Assembly: GCF_002234675.1 (NCBI RefSeq)
Contig: NC_019866.2
Coordinates: 12,863,261-12,927,260, forward strand
DNA from: Oryzias latipes
Lineage: Eukaryota; Chordata; Actinopteri; Beloniformes; Adrianichthyidae
DNA: 64,000 nucleotides
Reading direction: 5' to 3'
Positions 1 through 11,825 of this stretch are shown piece by piece (the first letter of the stretch is position 1; each line of letters opens with the position of its first letter). The position numbers were made by a program, and so were the translations under genes. A model generated the notes under the pieces. It saw only the letters and a program-made list of their open reading frames with translations, ran no database searches and had not been told where the DNA came from.

Positions 1-1080
1 AATTTTGCTTATTGTAAAATCTATGATGCACTTTCCAGGAAGTAAAGGTAAAAGAACAATAAATATTCTTTTGCTATGGTCTCATTTTTTTCTCTCCATT
101 TCAAATTCTTTGGCATGTCAGTAAAGGTTAACGGTTCAAGCAATTTAAGGCAACTAAATATTTTATAAAGATATAAACAGATCAGTAAACTTGTATTTTG
201 GGTGAATTCACATTAAAACACACTGTCAAGGTTTGTTCAAAACTAATTAGGAATGTGAAAATCAAATGAAAACATGGGGTAGGGATCTAACTGCTGCCAG
301 TTGTGGAAGTGATTTATTTTCTTGGTAAAACAGATGACCGTTATTTTATTATCTTTTCAAAATACATTAAAAAAAACATAGTTATGCTCCTCATTTGGTA
401 GTGCAACACATAATGATTTACCATTTCATCATTAGTTTGAATGGAGATCTTCTCTAGTGCCTGCAGGATCACTGGGTTGTTGTGTGACCCGGTTGTAACC
501 GCTCCAGATGTATGGCAACAAACAGGACGCTGACATTTTTGGATAGCAAGGTGTTTTCTCATTAAATGTTAAATGTCCATTTCAAACCAAAAGCTCACTT
601 CCAGCATGCTTAAATGAAAATTGATGCTGTGCACCATCAACAAAGGTGTGGTGTTTGTGCAAAAACGTGAAAGGCAACATTAACATTTTATTTTTTTGGC
701 TGTTTGTTGCTAGGCTTTATACTTTATGATCTTAAAGTGCATAATTTTATTTTGGAGTGTAGATTGGTGCACACTGAAAAATAATGTCAGATCCTTAAGC
801 AACTACAGAAAACGCTTCTATTTGTTAGGTTTATTGTTAAATCAAATTTTGTAATTAGTTTTTTCTGCACTTCTTCTTAGATTAGTGGCATCCATTTCCT
901 TTTTTTTACACCAAAACAAGACCAAAACCTTAAAGGAAAAGCTTGTTTATTTTGTTTTTAAATGTCTTGTTTACTGTGAAGACTCATGTAGCGTCACTTT
1001 CGGGACACTAGATGGAGGCATAGAGTTAGATTTGTCAACAGACCAACCTCTTACACTTTATATATCCTCCTCAGACCCGG
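1..1080. other. AT-rich non-coding DNA at the left edge
   Basis: No exon-like stretch, RNA gene or clear transposon end was recognised. The small open frames are short, lack family motifs and look accidental. Exons of a neighbouring gene beyond the left edge cannot be excluded. Confidence 0.4.
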
Positions 1081-1494
1081 CCCAGTCATTTATGTCCTCT
1101 ATAATGGAAATTTTGTTTACCTGTATATTTCTAAGGAATTAAGAGATACCTTTCCAAATCCTACTCTACACTGTAGAGGACATCCTGGGCTTTCCAGTGA
1201 TGTGTCATGTGATGAGTTTGCATGCTAGGAACTTTAAGTTTTACCTCTACCAAGATGGCTACCAGACCATTTACCTATGTTTATGGAAAGGTGATAGGCA
1301 AGTCAAAAAGTCTGTATCTATTCATTTTTTTACCATGATAATTATATATATTCTTGGTCATAAACATGTTAGGAACAGTATGTTTAGATCTGAAAAACAG
1401 TTTCATGGTTTCTGTTTTAAAACAGCAGGCATTTAATGAATGTCCACTGTAGAGGACACCGGGACCATTTTAATGTATTTAATAACTGCACATA

Positions 1495-1629
1495 ATGTTT
1501 GGAGAAAAAAGTGAAGCAGAGAGAATTCTGTACCAGATAGTCGAGGAAGATTCAGATTTGGAGCTTTCAAATGATGAAAAGGATGAGGAGGATGAGATTC
1601 AGGAAAAAATAACTTGTTTTTTTAAGTAA
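1495..1629 (+). pseudogene. Truncated piggyBac-like transposase N-terminus (44 codons)
   Basis: The frame starts with MFGEKSEAERILYQ and continues with an acidic tract (EEDSDLELSNDEKDEEDE), the kind of leader that precedes the DDE body in piggyBac/PGBD proteins. It stops at TAA after FFK, and no DDE catalytic body follows; a LINE remnant begins about 170 bases later. It therefore looks like the start of a dead transposase rather than a small gene. The acidic leader alone is weak evidence for the family. Confidence 0.4.
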
Positions 1630-1797
1630 CTAGATTTTTTTGTGTTTTTTAAACGTCCATGATAACAGGTTTACACCTGTGCTAGCAGGGAGCCCTGCCC
1701 ATCAAGATGACCCCAAAGCTTGTGAATACTGGTGTCCAATCCTGTACTTTTCACAGTACATTGATAACAACATTTTCGAGGACCTGTTTTTGATCTA

Positions 1798-2173
1798 GTT
1801 GTGTTCCAACTACCGGGGAATCATACTCCTCAGCCCCCCTGGGAAAGTCTATGTCAGGGTACTGGAGAAGAGAGTCCTTCCTATAGTCGAACCTCAGATC
1901 CAGGAACAACAGTTGGGTTTCCGTCCTGGTCGTGTAACAGAGGACCAGCTCTACACCCTATCTAGGGTGCTGGAGGGATTGCGGGACATCGCTCATTCAG
2001 TCCATATGTGTTTTGTGGATTTGGAGAAGGCATTTGACCGCGTCCCCCGTATCCTGTGGAGGGTGCTATGGGATTATGGTGTCTGGGGAGCCTTACTGAG
2101 GCCTGTCCGGTCTCTGCATGACCGGAGCAAGAGCTTGGTTCGCATAGCCGGCAGTGAGCAGCAGTGTCTGTAG
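1798..2173 (+). pseudogene. LINE reverse-transcriptase fragment
   Basis: The frame encodes CSNYRGI..LLS, then LGFRPGR..EDQL and FVDLEKAFDRVPR, which are conserved blocks of the reverse-transcriptase domain of non-LTR retrotransposons. The FVDL block carries the first catalytic aspartate. The YxDD catalytic block is absent: the match ends at IAGS, just before where the central RT region should follow. Upstream endonuclease sequence is not visible. Clade assignment (RTE/RTEX-like) is tentative. Confidence 0.85.
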
Positions 2174-2175
2174 TT

Positions 2176-2268
2176 ATGCGGTTGCTGTACCGGTCCGTTG
2201 TGGTGAGGAGAGAGCTGAGCCAATAAGCAAAGCTCTCAATTTACTGGTCAATCTTTCTCTGTGGCAGA
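2176..2268 (+). pseudogene. Downstream LINE ORF fragment joined across an internal deletion
   Basis: In another frame, directly after the RT fragment, the sequence reads MRLLYRSVVVRRELSQ, then a stop, then AKLSIYWSIF. This resembles the region after the RT domain of the same LINE type, where a VVxRELSxKAKLSIYxSI block is common. The YxDD part and what follows it are missing between the two pieces, so the copy has an internal deletion plus a stop codon. Confidence 0.6.
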
Positions 2269-2440
2269 TGGTCCAACAAGTGACAAAAGAGTTATATAGA
2301 ATTTTATTGTTTAAGAAAAAAATTGAATGTTTTTTGGGTGAACTCTAAAGATTTAATCTGCTCCTTTTTTCTGATTTTTCTAATTGAGTTCTATTTTCAC
2401 AGAAATATCGTCCTGTTGTCCTCTACAGTGGACATGGGAA

Positions 2441-4330
2441 ATTAAAATAAAGTTGTTTTTTTTAAATTAAAATTGTAAGGTGTTTTTTAGGCCCAAATAG
2501 ATAGGAAATCACACAAAAACAAAACTTGGAAAACACTTTTTTCCTCGGTTTTCAGGAGGATAAATCATAAAAAATATACTTTATTTGGTAAAACAGAAAT
2601 CAGAAACTATTATCATGGCTTCTAAAAAGGTTTTTCAATAATATTTTTCAATTCATGTATAATTTATGCTAAAAAGAAGAACGTTTGTTGACAGCTGCTA
2701 CATGCTGTGAAGAGAAAGAGTGGGATAGTATATGCATAGCTAACAGTGAACATTGTCACTGACACCTGCCTGACAGGTGAGAACAACTGAGATCAACCTT
2801 GTACATCCGCACAGAGTGAAGCAAATGTAACTAAATAAGTGATCACCCAGTAAAACTATAGGCTGCGGGTATCAGCGTTGCACGTGACATCATGCAGCAC
2901 TTGTAGGTAAAGACGCACCGCTGTTCTCACCTGGTCCAGGTAACCAGGTAAGGCTATTGAGCCTCTCTGCAGATTAGGACCACTGGCACCTGAGTGCAAA
3001 CTTGTCACCATGAACACACCGGTGTTGAATGGGGTTTAGGGTCAACAAATTGAGGGTGCTGAAAAAAGTTCTAATGCACACTCACTGCATAATTTCAACA
3101 CAAAGGGCAGCAAACAGATGGATGGATGTTCACCCGTGCGCACAGGCACGTTTAGACCGCTAGGTGAGTGCTTAACTTCCTGCTGAGCGTAATCATGGGA
3201 GGATATAACCTTTCAAGACAAACAATTGAAAAGGAAACAGTGTGTGACTTGGCACACTGCACATGTCAGTCAACCGCTGCACAAAGATGACCAAACTAAA
3301 CCCATTGTTGGTGTCTCATTTTGGCTGGATTAAGGGTCTTTCTTTTTTCTATGGCTGTATTGGAACAGTTGCTTGGAGCAACGGTTTTAAAATCAGAACC
3401 TGTTTTCCTTTAGATCACAGGAAGTTTAACACAAAACTAACAACTTCATGCATCTTTTTACATCACTTTTGCAAAACATTTAATACCAGTTTATTGCAAA
3501 AACATGAATTTGGTTTTGTTGCAGAGGAATTTCCTCCCCTTCTTCAGTGACTGTATTACAGTATAAAACCCTTCATTTGGAGGCAGAGGAGGCACGAATT
3601 GGAGGCTGGAATAGATCCCTCCCCCTCCACATTTTCATGACAAACCCCCTATAGGAGCACATTTATGCATCATCATCATCGCCATGAGATGATGGGACAA
3701 AAGCGGGGTGACCCCGGGTCTCTCTGTCAGCACAGATGACAAAGCAGTTTCATGGGCGAATGAGAAGGTTGGAGAGCACCGGTGTCCCTGACATTCACTT
3801 TTACGCACCCCCCCTCTCAACCCACCCCTACTTACCGCTGCATCTGATCATCTTAAGCTGGGATGCTTTAAAGCACACGCTCCCTTTGAGCTAAAAGTTT
3901 AAGCTGGACGGTCATTCTAGGAATTTAATCTCATCGGTTTAGGACAGATGTTTATTAATAGGATATTTATGCAAAAAAAGGAAAGGATGGTGGGGCAGGC
4001 GGGGTGTCAAATGCTGCAAGAGGAAGGGAGAAGAGAAGATGAAAGTCTGCAGTTACATCACAGCCTCCCTGCATTTACTGTAGCCTATAATTCCAGAGTT
4101 GAGGAGGAGATGGCAGGAGGTACGACGGGGAAAAGTAAAGGTGTTGTTTTTTTTTTCTTTTTCATAACTTCTTCTGCTTTTTTGCAAGGGCGTCACAGAT
4201 GCCCACAGCCGGGCCTCTCTGCTTTGATATAAATAGCAATGGTTAATTAGTTAGTTGAGAAATTGGATCAGGGGCGGGCAGTTAGAATTTGATCCACAGA
4301 CAGGTAACTTAAGCAATCCCTTTTGTCACA
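2441..4330. other. Intergenic DNA upstream of the parvalbumin-family gene
   Basis: Non-coding sequence without recognisable exons. The last few hundred bases before the TATA box may hold cis-regulatory sites, but no site could be assigned with confidence. Confidence 0.4.
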
Positions 4331-4341
4331 GCAATCAGACC

Positions 4342-4349
4342 TATATAAA
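4342..4349 (+). promoter_or_regulatory. TATA box of the parvalbumin-family gene
   Basis: TATATAAA lies about 80 bases upstream of a GTAAGG splice donor at 4430. That places a transcription start near 4370 and a short non-coding first exon ending at 4429 (AAG|GTAAGG). A TATA-driven promoter with a non-coding first exon fits the usual parvalbumin gene layout. The start site is inferred. Confidence 0.6.
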
Positions 4350-4760
4350 TCGACCTTGACGGACAACATCCACAACACAGCCTCACCTCTCCGCAGAATC
4401 ACCGCTCTGAACCAGAACACCTGAACAAGGTAAGGTCTTAGGAAGATTTGAAGCAGGCACACTTATTTTTTTTCCTCTTAATTGCTCTAGCTTGCTACTT
4501 TTTAATCCTTTAGATACTCTTTTTTAAATGTTTAGATAACTTTACCTTCTGCATAGAAAAGCTCAATCTTATTTAAAGTTCAAAGAAGTTAAGCTCTGTC
4601 TTTCTTCCCTGTGCTTTGATGTTCAGGAAAAGCAGAATCGTTCATTTCTCAGTTTGACTTTTGCACTGGTACTTAAAAACTTCTCGTTCCTGAAAATGTT
4701 GTGCCACACCTGTCCAAACGTGTGAATAATTCCCCTTGCCGTTCTGTCTACAGGAAGAAA

Positions 4761-5867
4761 ATGTCGCTCTCATCTATCCTCTCTGCAGATGCCATCGACA
4801 AGGCTATCAAGGACTGCCAAGGTATCGTTTTCCTCCAATAACTTCATCTCGCTCTGTGTTTGTGGCACCACTGCAGTAAACTTAGAAATGGAATTGACTG
4901 CTGGACTGCTGCAAATCTTTTTCCCTTTTTTTGCTTCTTTTTATGTTTTATTTTCAAAGGGCTTACATTTTATGTATACACTGGTTTTGCTTTGAAATTA
5001 AGACCTTTGAAGCTCCAAAATGATTGCATTTGCAGGCATTTATGTTTTAAAAAAGTGCAATTTTTTGGCAAAAAACATATACAATTTATTGCGTGTTCTA
5101 AAAATTCCTTTGTTTAAGATTTGTAGATATAAACTTGCCTTAGGATTGAATAAAACATACAAAAATAAAACCTTTTCTTTTGTTATGCCGGTTAATTTTT
5201 GGTCTGTTCCAGCTCCAGATTCCTTCTGCCCAAAGAAGTTTTTCCAGATTTGTGGTCTCACCCAGAAGAGCCCTCAGGATATAAAGAAGGTTTTTGGAAT
5301 CCTTGACAATGATGCCAGCGGATATATTGAGGACGAAGAGCTCAAGTGAGTTAAATCCTAAAGTTTATTTTTTTATTTTGAAGTTTTTTTTTAATCAAAC
5401 AAAAGATAACTAGTGTGTGGAATAAAATGGTTCCAACAGTTCTTTTTTGTAAACTCACATCAACAGGAAGAGATGCAGAAATCTCCTCAAATAAATGTTC
5501 TGCCTAATTAATGCATGAAATTCTGTTAGAAATCGGCAAAAACTTTGTTACCTTTTGCATGATTCTGAGATGATTTAAAGTAGGTAAAGCTTTTGTTTAG
5601 TAGATGTTTAATTTTCTCTGGTGTGAAATGTTTCAGGTTTTTCCTGCAGAGGTTCACTCCTAGCGCTCGAGTGCTGACAGACAAGGAGACCAAAGCCTTC
5701 CTGGTGGCGGCTGATGGCGACAGCGATGGACGGATTGGAGCTGCAGGTAGAAATATCTTTTTATGTGTAAAAAGGACAGCAAAGAATAAATATGACCTCG
5801 AAGGGGTTTAATGATTTGCTTCTTCCATCTTCTCTCCACAGAGTTTCAAACTTTGGTGTTGTCCTAA
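4761..5867 (+). CDS. ocm: Parvalbumin/oncomodulin-family EF-hand calcium-binding protein
   Basis: This encodes a cytosolic calcium buffer of the parvalbumin superfamily. Coding exons are 4761-4821, 5213-5345, 5637-5746 and 5842-5867, all with GT-AG borders and matching phases, giving 109 aa, the normal family length. The protein starts [20 protein letters not shown]. Two canonical EF loops are visible: D52-x-D54-x-S56-G-Y-x-E60-x-x-E63 (CD site) and D91-x-D93-x-D95-G-R-x-G99-x-x-E102 (EF site); the N-terminal AB domain has no loop, as usual. It ends LVLS. A non-coding exon ends at 4429, and AATAAA at 6104-6109 fits as polyadenylation signal. The aimp2 neighbour matches the human OCM locus, so oncomodulin (beta parvalbumin; fish pvalb8/9-like names) is favoured. 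CD-loop position 9 is E60, as in typical parvalbumins, not the aspartate reported for mammalian oncomodulin. Family certain; exact paralogue name less so. Confidence 0.93.
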
Positions 5868-6103
5868 AGAGATGAGCATCTAAGAAGAATTCCCCCCACC
5901 CACCCACCCTAACGTGACCTCTTCACAGCCTTTTCCTTAATGTACCACCAAGTTACAGTTTTCCTGCTGTTGTTTTGCATCCAAAACCATCTTCATGTAC
6001 ATTCTTAACTCTAAAACTTGCAGCGTTTCTTTGCACATGTTCTGATCCCCCTGTAAAAGCTGTGTCACCTAAAGAAATGTACACTTAATCACACAAATGA
6101 GAA

Positions 6104-6109
6104 AATAAA
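6104..6109 (+). terminator. Polyadenylation signal of the parvalbumin-family gene
   Basis: AATAAA lies about 240 bases after the TAA stop, at the end of a compact 3' UTR. No better signal is seen closer to the stop. Confidence 0.65.
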
Positions 6110-6129
6110 GTAACAAAAAACTTCAGAAC

Positions 6130-8940
6130 TCTGTGGTTTCTCTTGTTTGTTTTTCTGCTTGTATTGTGGTGTGTGTTTTTTTGGCAAATATTCACAGAAA
6201 CATCCTTTATATTCAGTAGAAAACACACATTTGTGGTATCCTTAAATATTCCCTTACCCTTGTCGGACACATCAGTAAATGAGATTGAATGTCGGACAGG
6301 TATAGAAGGGTCAAAGATACCCACACCTGCAGCGACATGCGTCCCACTGAGGGACAGAAAACTCCTTCCCTGTGGAGTTGTGCAGGAGAACTGCAGCATG
6401 CATGACCTTGCTGACCACCTGAGTGTCGCTGCGGTCGTCTCGAGTGACACCTGACCTCAGCTTTGGACGTGAGTCCCATCTGAACTCTCTGAGCAAAAAT
6501 GCAAACGTGAGCAAAAGCCACCGCATTTGCATGAATCCAATTTGTGTGCAGACAGACAAAAAAGGTGCGCCATGCCAACACGATTCATCCTAAATATGCA
6601 AAAGAAAGCTGCAGGGTGATGACTTCCTGTGGATCTACGAGTGCCTCAATTTTATCTAGCTCAGCCACATTCTCCAGCTCTCCAACCATCTCAATCCCCT
6701 CTTCCATCACCCCCAGAACTATAAATATCACTTCCCGGTTTTCTTCTCTGCACTTAGAGGATTCACTGGATTAAAATTAAAAACCACCTCACTGTTTCCC
6801 CCACCCACGAGCGCCACCAAACTACAGAGTAGAGACCTTTTTTTTTTCCCAGAAGCTGTGTGCCATTCTGATTATCTGTATAAATACAGGGGGAACGTGG
6901 CCATTACAGCACACGCCTGATGGTCAAAATGATGACACGGGGCAAACCCTGGTATTAGGATGAAGTCACGGTGGCTAAAGTGGAGTTTGTTGTCCAACCT
7001 TCTGCTGTTTTGTTAAACACAGCCCGTAGTGTGTGGTTTGCTTGTGTTATTCAAAGGATAAATTAGATTTAAAATCTCACTGTCGATTTATAAATACTTC
7101 AAAATAAAAGACGCTTTCTGTTTGGAGCTGCTGCTTCATCTCTGCACATAAATAGTGGTTATTTGCAGAGAAAAACAGACAAATGAGTCTGCAGAGGAGG
7201 CAGAAATGGTACATCATTCAGGGGAGGAGAAGGTTGGGGAAGCCAGCAGGTAACACAAGCCAGGTGACACACAATGGAGCCGTGACCCCTGCAGGTCCGC
7301 AGCAGGAAATGTGAGCCAGCATGCCGGCGCTGTCTGCTGGATGTGCGGGTGTGGGATGTCTGCATAAGTTAGTGCGACAAGATTATCAGTGGGAAAAAGA
7401 TGGACTGATTACCTCACAGGTTCCTGGGTAATTTTTCAAAATAATTTACAGAAATACATCAAGAAAAAGAGGGCCTTTTTTGTCCAGATTTCAGACCTAA
7501 AACTCTAAGAGGTTAAAAATCGTTATCTAGCCAGAAAAAAATGAATAAAACGTTCAGTTCTGACTGTTGAACGATTGTTTTGACAAACAATATTTAAAAA
7601 AAAGTGAAACATGAGCACACTGATGCATCGCTTCCTATTTGTTGACACCTTCTTTGGGAACTACAACTGGGAAAAACACTTGGAGAAGTGGAGAAAGTGA
7701 ATTCCCAAAATAGGAAAAAGAATGGAACAGTTTCACTAACTGGACCGCAGAAAGACACTACCTTAGAAGAAGGCTTCATCTTTTTGGGGTAATATAGAAT
7801 TTGTTCTTTTTCTGCAAACTTTAACAACTTTTATCACTTTCAAATACTATATAAAACAAAAGGAGGATGTGTTTTAATTTCAGGAGTAAAGATGTGATTT
7901 GTTTTTTGCTTTATGCGTTCAGAAAAAAACATCAAAAGGTTCTTTATTGTTAGCTGACACAGACAAAGTTGGCACACAATTGTGTAACAATGTACCTTGT
8001 TTCATATCTGGAGTAGTGCATTTGGGTGGACTAAAAAAATGGAAAAACAAAACAAATGGGGCCATGCCTGTTTATTTGTACAGCAGCTCAATAATTGATG
8101 TCGCCGCTCCATTGTGACCAAAACTCATATCAAGAAACGAATGTCCGGCTCACCTTACTTAGTGCAACTTTAATGTGTGTCCCATCTTCACCAGGGAAGC
8201 CAAACCTCAAAGGGAGCCCCCTGTTCTTTCATGGTGATGATGATAAAGATTAGACTCTTCCCCAGTCTGTTTGACCACGAAGGTGCCTGATTGCGAGCAC
8301 AACTTGTGGAAACATTTAGCTGGGCTGTTAGAATGACAGAACGGTCTCTGTGCAGAGCTGCATCCATAATGCAGAGCTCTGCTTTGCTTTCCAGCAAGCA
8401 ATGGTCCTGAGCTTCATGATGAATGTGTGTGACCTTCCTTCATTAATTAAGCATTGCTCTCCAACATATCAGTGGCTATTTCAGACAGAGACCAGACTTC
8501 CTGGAAAGAGACTTCCTAAAATGTTAAATTCCACTCAGGGTTTTTTTTCCCCACCAGAAATCTGAAACAGCTATAGTGTGTCTGCATGTCGAGATGTCAT
8601 GAAAATATTTTCACAAGCGAAAAACTTTTGTTAAACTAAATGAAAGTGGCTTTTTTCTATCGTTTGAATTTTTTCATCAATAAGTGTAGAAGATAAAAAG
8701 ACAAATGTAAAAAGGTAACTTTGTGCATCCACTTGCTGGATGGACTAGTGCACATTTGTAATTTAGACGTAACCGTGCCACTCCCTCCTTAAACCTTTGA
8801 ACAGCAGTTACTCCTGCTGACTCGTGCGCTTGTGGTTGCTGGCAGGAGACTGACAGGTACTTTGCTTTTTCCAAATGTAGCTACAAAGATCAGCCAGCGT
8901 TATCTGGACACTAAATTCTTACGGAAAATATCGGGGGGAG
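6130..8940. other. Intergenic DNA, left half of the parvalbumin-aimp2 spacer
   Basis: No exon, RNA gene or transposon end was recognised. Open frames here are short and overlap one another on both strands without family motifs. A TATA-like run near 6890 has no gene behind it that I can see. Confidence 0.4.
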
Positions 8941-8950
8941 ATGGTCACAA

Positions 8951-8993
<43 letters not shown>
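8951..8993. repeat. (ATTG)n microsatellite
   Basis: About ten uninterrupted ATTG units. Confidence 0.95.
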
Positions 8994-11680
8994 TCCTTTT
9001 AATTCAAGCACAAAATCAAATGTTGGTAAATAAATAATCAGAAAGTGATAAAGTGCTCAAAAAAGGAGTGGGTAGAAGAAAAATCTCTTCACCCCTTCCT
9101 CCCTTTTAAGCTATATTTCATACTTACATTTTTAAATGTTCAACATAATGATTATTGATTTAAAAACCGAAAAAATTAAAGAAAAAATGATTTAGGTACT
9201 ACAACGACTTCACAAGTCTTGATTGACCTTACATTGCCCCATTCAGGCTTCTCATTTTCTTATGTATACATTTCCAAAATTGTCTTTTTTTAATTGTTTA
9301 ATATCTTTACGCATTTTGATCCATTTGACACTTCTTAGTAAGAATGTTGCCTTCTCAATCTTTAAACCCCTTATGTGTTCTGTGCAAGTCGTTTTTTATA
9401 ATAATATCCTTTATAAAGGATTTGCATTGTATTATGTTTCATTAAGTCTATAATGTTTAGTAACTTTGATTTCAAATGCTGGTCTGTTTATAATAACCCC
9501 ATTTTTTATGGCACGGTTGATGATGAGAAAAAATGAGAAAAAGGGGGCATCCAGTAATAAAAAATTATACTATGAAAAAAAAAAACTGGAAATAAGTTTA
9601 CATGTTACCCTGTGCTCATTATCCTAATGACGGCTCCTTATCAAACATTTCATTTCTTTATTTAAAAAAAAAACTGGGATGCAGAATTTCAGATTTTTTG
9701 CCAACTACTATTTAAAATTTAGGTGAAAAATAAAAAAAACAAAGACTTACCATTTTGTCTCATTTTATAAAAAACATTTTAATGAAGTCTGTGAACTAAA
9801 TTTAAAGTATGTACCTGTGACTTGTATGTTTTTCCGAATGTAAGCAAATTTAATCTTTCATTTTCCTCTCTAAACTTTTCATCTATGCGTCTCCTGCCTA
9901 TTACTAAGAGGTCAACCTGCTCTGCAGTCTCGTGTTCTGGCTCCGATCACAGTGGCCATCAGATCTCACCTCAGCAAAACTCTTTCTTCGTTCCAGCAGT
10001 GAACTTCCACGAAAAGTGAATAATTCAGGATAAACAAGCTGTTGCAAAATTAAACTCAACTGGACACATTTTCATCAACCCTTTCTGCCCGTGGAAGTAA
10101 CAGATATGCCTCAGGTGCTAAAGGGAGCAAGGGCAGTCATCTGTCTGAGGAGTTAACGGAGGATGTCTTATAGGACAAACTGAGGTCATTTTAGCTGCAC
10201 CCTTATGGTGACTTGCTTGATTTTTAATAATTTATTTCTAAATTTGTTAATGGAAATGCAATCAGTCATAAAATCAAACATAAAAGATTGAAAAATGATT
10301 TTCTTAATTTGACTGAACAATTTAAAATATAGGAAATTACTGTTGAAGAGATGTTATTAATCTTCCCATGATGTGTTTAATGTTCAAATGAAACACTTTT
10401 ATCAAGTTGCAAAGCTGTATTTGTTTTCCCTATTGACTGAATTCTTTATTTTTGATTTTTTTTTAATAGATTTTTTCTTTTTTCTTACACAACATTGCAG
10501 GAAACCGCCTGCTAACGTGTGTATTCATGATTACAGCAGTGTTTTTTTTTATGAGGCTATTAAAGCTTGGGGTGCATGTCTTTTACACATCAATGTGTAA
10601 CATGCCATGCAGCTCTAAGAGCAAAAAAGCACCCTGAAAAGAAAGACGGCTTAAAAAAGTAAGATATTGAGTTTGGGATTGGTGAAAAAAAATTGTTGGA
10701 AAGTATTCCAGTTCCTCTATCCACCATTACCATTTTTTTCTTATTTTTTATTCCATGCAAAAAAAGGTGTTTATTTGTAAGATTTTATAATCAGAGCTTT
10801 AAAAATCTTTCCGTCACCCCATGTTTTTTTTAAATGTAGAACCACATGTCTTCTATTTATTTATTTCACACTTTACAGTGCCAGGTGTTTACAGTTTTAT
10901 TTTTTTTTAGTTTTTAGGTATTTTTATCTTCTTGAAGTTGACATATTTTGGCGCCCTCTAGTGTACGTTACAGATATTGATTCGTTGAGTCAGCATGTCC
11001 CAAAATTATTCAAGCTTAATGTTTTTAAATGACTTTGATATGCAAGATGAAAATTAAAGGATAAAATGTTCAAAAACCCACCCCGTAAACAATGTATTCT
11101 TGAGTAAAATAATATTGTAGTATCCTGGATATCTTCCTCCCACACTTACAAAAGTTTTGAATTGGGTCCATGAACATAGTATGATTTGAAAATGTATTTA
11201 AGTTGAAAAAAAGTTTTAAATGGTTTCAGCAAATAATGATTTAAACCAATAACCATTTAGGTTTATATATTTAAAAGGGGTTACACTTGCAAAAGTTGAA
11301 ATAAATTGAATTAGCATCTTCAATTTTTCAAAATAAAACTAAATGATCATATGTTGAAATTATCATTTGGTATTAATATCAAATTTTTTAAATTTGTTTT
11401 ACCATCAAGCCTCTCGTCATGATAGCTCTATTTATTATTTTCTTGAACTTTTGTTTCATTTATTTTTATTTTTCCTTTTCATCTTTAACAGTTTGAACAT
11501 TGCATTCCTAAATTTGTTATTATTTTGTTTTACCTTTCTCTGTTCCGGCTGCAATCACTAATTTTTTTTACTAATTGCTAAATATTAAGCCATGTTCTAT
11601 CATGTTCAGTTGTTTGATTAAAAAAAATGAAAAAGAAAATAAATCCGTTGCTGTTTTGGGTGATTTTATTTTTATTCAGG
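8994..11680. other. AT-rich intergenic DNA, right half of the parvalbumin-aimp2 spacer
   Basis: Very AT-rich with many A and T homopolymers. No coding or mobile feature could be supported. Confidence 0.4.
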
Positions 11681-11683
11681 ATG

Positions 11684-11691
11684 TGACGTCA
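11684..11691. promoter_or_regulatory. CRE-like palindrome upstream of aimp2
   Basis: A perfect TGACGTCA lies 135 bases upstream of the aimp2 start codon, just before the probable 5' UTR. TGACGTCA is the CREB/ATF consensus, and short distance to the start site is typical of functional CREs in housekeeping promoters. No TATA box is evident. Function is inferred. Confidence 0.5.
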
Positions 11692-11825
11692 TATGGCCTC
11701 CTTCCTGTTTGACGGAGAGACGAGCCGGCTGCTGCTGCTGCCTGTCAACATCAGACACCATACTGAAGCTTTTCCGTGTGCGGGATTTGGCTTTTATATA
11801 TTTGTTCGTGAAAGTGTCCACTGCA

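Larger units (their letters stand above)
1083..2440. mobile_element. Decayed piggyBac-like DNA transposon remnant, interrupted by a LINE
   Basis: The motif CACTGTAGAGGACA occurs near 1170 and 1445 in one orientation and as its reverse complement near 2412-2430, with a weaker copy near 1093. This is consistent with subterminal inverted repeats of one DNA element. Between them lies a short frame (1495-1629) with the acidic start typical of piggyBac-like transposases. Exact ends and a TTAA target duplication were not resolved. The superfamily call is an inference from the acidic leader and repeat layout. Confidence 0.45.

Noticed and set aside
6104-11680. A second parvalbumin gene downstream of the first
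   Set aside because: Parvalbumin genes often come in clusters and a TATA-like run is present near 6890, but no EF-hand loop (D-x-D-x-S/D-G) is encoded on either strand here.
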